This document shows, one piece after another, positions 61,819-64,000 of a DNA stretch of 64,000 bases (within the stretch, counting starts at the first letter, position 1; every line of letters starts with the position of its first letter). Source of the stretch: GCA-2730975 sp937893275 (lineage in GTDB: Bacteria > Verrucomicrobiota > Verrucomicrobiia > Opitutales > Seribacteraceae); contig CAXAHJ010000010.1 in the NCBI GenBank assembly GCA_963968595.1, positions 1 to 64,000 on the forward strand, in the 5' to 3' direction. The notes beneath the pieces were generated by a model that saw only the letters and a program-made list of their open reading frames with translations, ran no database searches and was not told where the DNA came from. A program made the position numbers and the translations under genes.

Positions 61819-62508
61819 ATGCGCATACATTGGCTTCAGCACGTGCCCTTCGAGGGTTTGGGTTGCATGAGCGAATGGTTCCTCTCAAGAGGTCATGAAC
61901 TGTCTTGCACCCGTCTCTTCGAGGAACCTGCTCTACCAGTTCTCGAGCATTTCGACTGGTTGGTCGTCATGGGAGGTCCAATGGGCGTTGGCGATTCCAT
62001 TAAGTTCCCGTGGTTAATCCCTGAGATGGATTTGATTCGATCCGTAATCAAGAACGGCAAGAAAATTATAGGCGTGTGCCTAGGAGCTCAATTGATGGCT
62101 GCGGCGATGGGGGCCAAGGTTGGTAAAAACCCTCACAAGGAAATTGGATGGCTTCCCGTGAACCACAAAGGAGCGGCAAATACTGTATTCACCAAAAATT
62201 TGCCGAAAACTTTCGATGCCCTTCATTGGCATGGTGATACCTTCGACATACCGCAAGGAGCGGAGCAGTTGCTTTCGAGCGAAGCCACCGTAAACCAAGG
62301 GTTTTGCGCTGGTAGAAGTGCTCTGGCCCTCCAATTTCACTTGGAGCTTAGAGTTAGCGACGCCACTCGAATCGCCGAGGCATGCCCCGATGACCTAACG
62401 CCTGGAACCTATGTTCAGCAACCGGAAGAATTCACCACGAAAAAGGACTTGTTCGTAAAAGCGAACAAGCTGATGGAACATCTCCTCGAAACCTTAGAAA
62501 AGAGTTAA
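61819..62508 (+). CDS. Class I glutamine amidotransferase-like protein (GMP synthase-like GATase)
   Basis: 229 residues from ATG 61819. Nucleophile Cys87 in GVCLGAQLMA, His174 and Glu176 in LQFHLEL complete the triad; HWHGDTFDIPQGAEQLLSS and MGGPMGVGD are family marks. Stand-alone proteins of this kind often act as gamma-glutamyl hydrolases or amidotransferase partners. No synthetase subunit lies next to it. Same strand as the lipid operon, 16 bases downstream of the PQQ gene. Confidence 0.9.
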   Translation: MRIHWLQHVPFEGLGCMSEWFLSRGHELSCTRLFEEPALPVLEHFDWLVVMGGPMGVGDSIKFPWLIPEMDLIRSVIKNGKKIIGVCLGAQLMAAAMGAKVGKNPHKEIGWLPVNHKGAANTVFTKNLPKTFDALHWHGDTFDIPQGAEQLLSSEATVNQGFCAGRSALALQFHLELRVSDATRIAEACPDDLTPGTYVQQPEEFTTKKDLFVKANKLMEHLLETLEKS

Positions 62509-62529
62509 TTACCGACCACCTCGCCTCGG

Positions 62530-63813
62530 TCAAGAAGTCGCTACGGCCAAAGCTTGGTCGATGTCTGCGAGGATATCTTCGGAATGCTCCAAACCTACTG
62601 AAAGGCGAACCAACTCGGGCGTAATGCCGCCCGCCGCTTGTTGTTCCTCGCTCATCTGGGAGTGAGTGGTCGTGGCTGGATGAATGGCCAAACTTTTGGC
62701 ATCCCCGACATTGGCCAAGTGCGAGAAAAGTTCTAGGTTATCGATAAACTTGGATCCTGCTTCCGCACCCCCCTTGATTCCGAAAACGACCATGGAGCCA
62801 CCCTTCCCTTGGAGATATTGCTGGTTCAGCGCATACATAGGGTCGCTCTCCAAACCAGGAAAGCGAACCCACTCCACGGATTCGTGCTCCTTCAGATGCT
62901 TGGCAACTGTAAGTGAGTTCTCACAATGCCTGTCCATGCGTAAGTGCAGGGTTTCTATCCCTTGCAAGAACTGCCAGGAATTCTCAGGAGAAATACAAGC
63001 TCCCAAGTTTCGGAGAGGAACGGTACGCATTCTCAAGATGTATGCCAGAGGAGACAAGGGTTCAGGCAAATCATGCCCCCAACGCAAACCGTGGTAACTG
63101 TTATCAGGTTGATCAAACAACGGGAAATTGCCATTGCCCCAGTTGAATCTACCTGAATCGACTACCACTCCTCCGATGCCGTTGCCATGTCCACCCAACC
63201 ACTTGGTCAGGGAATGAACAACTATGTCGGCTCCATGCTCTATGGGTCGAGTGAGGTAAGGTGTGGAAAACGTGCTGTCCACGATCAAGGGAATCCCATT
63301 AGAGGAGGCAATTTCACCAATTGCCTTGAGGTCGGCGACATCCAGACCGGGATTACTTACGCTTTCGCAAAAGAGAGCTTTTGTCTTGTCCGTTATGGCG
63401 GCTGCGAAATTTTGTGGATCGTTAGGGTCGACGAACTTCACGGTGATTCCCAGTTTAGGCAGGATGTCGTTGAACTGGGTATAGGTCCCACCATAAAGAT
63501 TATTGGCGGAAACGATTTCATCACCTGCCTCGGCGAGGTTGATGATCGAATAAAAGACCGCACTCGTGCCGGAAGCTATACCTAGCCCGGCCGCTCCACC
63601 TTCCAAACCTGCTACCCGCTGCTCGAGAACGTCGGTCGTCGGGTTCATCAACCGCGTGTAAATATTTCCTAGTTCACGAAGTCCGAAAAGGTTGGCCGCG
63701 TGCTCGGTATTGTTAAACACGAAGGAACTCGTCTTATAGACGGGCACCGCGCGTGAAAGTGTTGTAGGTTCTGGCGAGTAGCCGAGATGAAGGCACTTGG
63801 TTTCAAGTTTCAT
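62530..63813 (-). CDS. metY: O-acetylhomoserine sulfhydrylase (PLP-dependent)
   Basis: A 427-residue protein of the Cys/Met metabolism PLP family. Tyr and Arg of the substrate loop are in NIYTRLMNPTTDVLEQR; the PLP Lys lies in VVHSLTKWLGGHG; the long MetY-type insert (GNFPLFDQPDNSYHGLRWGHDL) distinguishes it from MetB. It makes homocysteine from O-acetylhomoserine and sulfide. No SAM riboswitch pattern was found in the 187 bases upstream. Confidence 0.95.
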   Translation of the reverse strand: MKLETKCLHLGYSPEPTTLSRAVPVYKTSSFVFNNTEHAANLFGLRELGNIYTRLMNPTTDVLEQRVAGLEGGAAGLGIASGTSAVFYSIINLAEAGDEIVSANNLYGGTYTQFNDILPKLGITVKFVDPNDPQNFAAAITDKTKALFCESVSNPGLDVADLKAIGEIASSNGIPLIVDSTFSTPYLTRPIEHGADIVVHSLTKWLGGHGNGIGGVVVDSGRFNWGNGNFPLFDQPDNSYHGLRWGHDLPEPLSPLAYILRMRTVPLRNLGACISPENSWQFLQGIETLHLRMDRHCENSLTVAKHLKEHESVEWVRFPGLESDPMYALNQQYLQGKGGSMVVFGIKGGAEAGSKFIDNLELFSHLANVGDAKSLAIHPATTTHSQMSEEQQAAGGITPELVRLSVGLEHSEDILADIDQALAVATS

Positions 63814-64000
63814 GGATTGGATAGGGTTGGATGGGATTAACTAGATGAGGAATTTCAAAAAAGAAGAAAACGAATATTCACGAGAGGGAAAAAACGTCGA
63901 GACTGAATCCAAGGTAAATACCTCATCAAGCCAGAACTTCTAAAAATTCGGGGCCTAAGAAAAAACAGAAGGATGCTTTGAATCAGACCAATTGAGGAAT
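63814..64000. other. Upstream region of metY, no gene seen
   Basis: 187 bases to the right edge. No open frame of note, no SAM-I (box such as CTTATCAAGAG) or SAM-II type structure that I can recognise. It presumably holds the metY promoter. Confidence 0.5.

Noticed and set aside
63814..64000. SAM riboswitch upstream of metY
   Set aside because: None of the conserved SAM-I or SAM-II segments is recognisable.

Overview
The window looks like chromosome from a free-living, probably marine member of the PVC group, most likely Verrucomicrobiota. The signs are two Tat-exported DUF1501 proteins, a cytochrome c/WD40/DUF1549/DUF1553 giant, three secreted PQQ-like beta-propellers, a secreted sulfatase and a secreted Gfo/Idh/MocA oxidoreductase. 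GC content is moderate, with AT-richer stretches at about 7.0-9.4 kb and 35.3-43.3 kb. Many genes lack a clear Shine-Dalgarno sequence. I could run no database search, so family names rest on motif recognition.

Layout. 0-7 kb: an LRR gene, then a minus-strand unit of degenerate nuclease-like lipoprotein, F5/8C-like protein and DUF1501 protein, followed by secreted or lipoprotein genes of unknown role and an SGNH hydrolase. 7-9.7 kb: an AT-rich patch around a tRNA-Thr(CGT), with a DUF6428 gene, a MORN-like lipoprotein, two tiny tandem ORFs and an SSB-like DUF3127 gene. 10-16 kb: a complete tripartite RND efflux operon. 16.3-22.7 kb: nucleoside phosphorylase PpnP, a sulfatase with EF-hand-like tail and apparent ATA start, a tandem alpha/beta hydrolase, an AGCS symporter and a Cys-rich mini-lipoprotein. 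22.8-30.6 kb: a PVC-type operon of PQQ propeller, cytochrome/WD40/DUF1549/DUF1553, DUF1501 and PPC-domain protein. 30.6-35.6 kb: DEAD-box helicase, hydroxyacid dehydrogenase, DUF2237 and Gfo/Idh/MocA genes.

35.7-61.8 kb is the most interesting part. It reads as one dispersed photo-oxidative and UV-damage island. It opens with an ECF sigma factor and a soluble anti-sigma-like protein carrying an unrecognised, Cys-containing C-terminal region. Next come SRPBCC, DUF2071, a renalase-like flavoprotein, pirin, AlkB, a SOUL protein and glutathione peroxidase. Then umuDC stands divergent from an SDR, a photolyase and a photolyase-like protein whose four cysteines match the spacing of the Fe-S (6-4) photolyase. 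A DNA ligase/MBL exonuclease pair follows. Last is a second sigma factor at the head of a tightly coupled lipid operon: desaturase, flavoprotein, DUF1365, CFA synthase, DUF2878, DUF1295, second CFA-like methyltransferase and PQQ propeller. The content parallels singlet-oxygen and light regulons of proteobacteria, but no ChrR and no B12-binding MerR (LitR/CarH) gene is visible here. The anti-sigma-like protein, the UmuD with an extended N-terminus and the shared promoter regions are therefore candidate regulators. The window closes with a class I glutamine amidotransferase and MetY.
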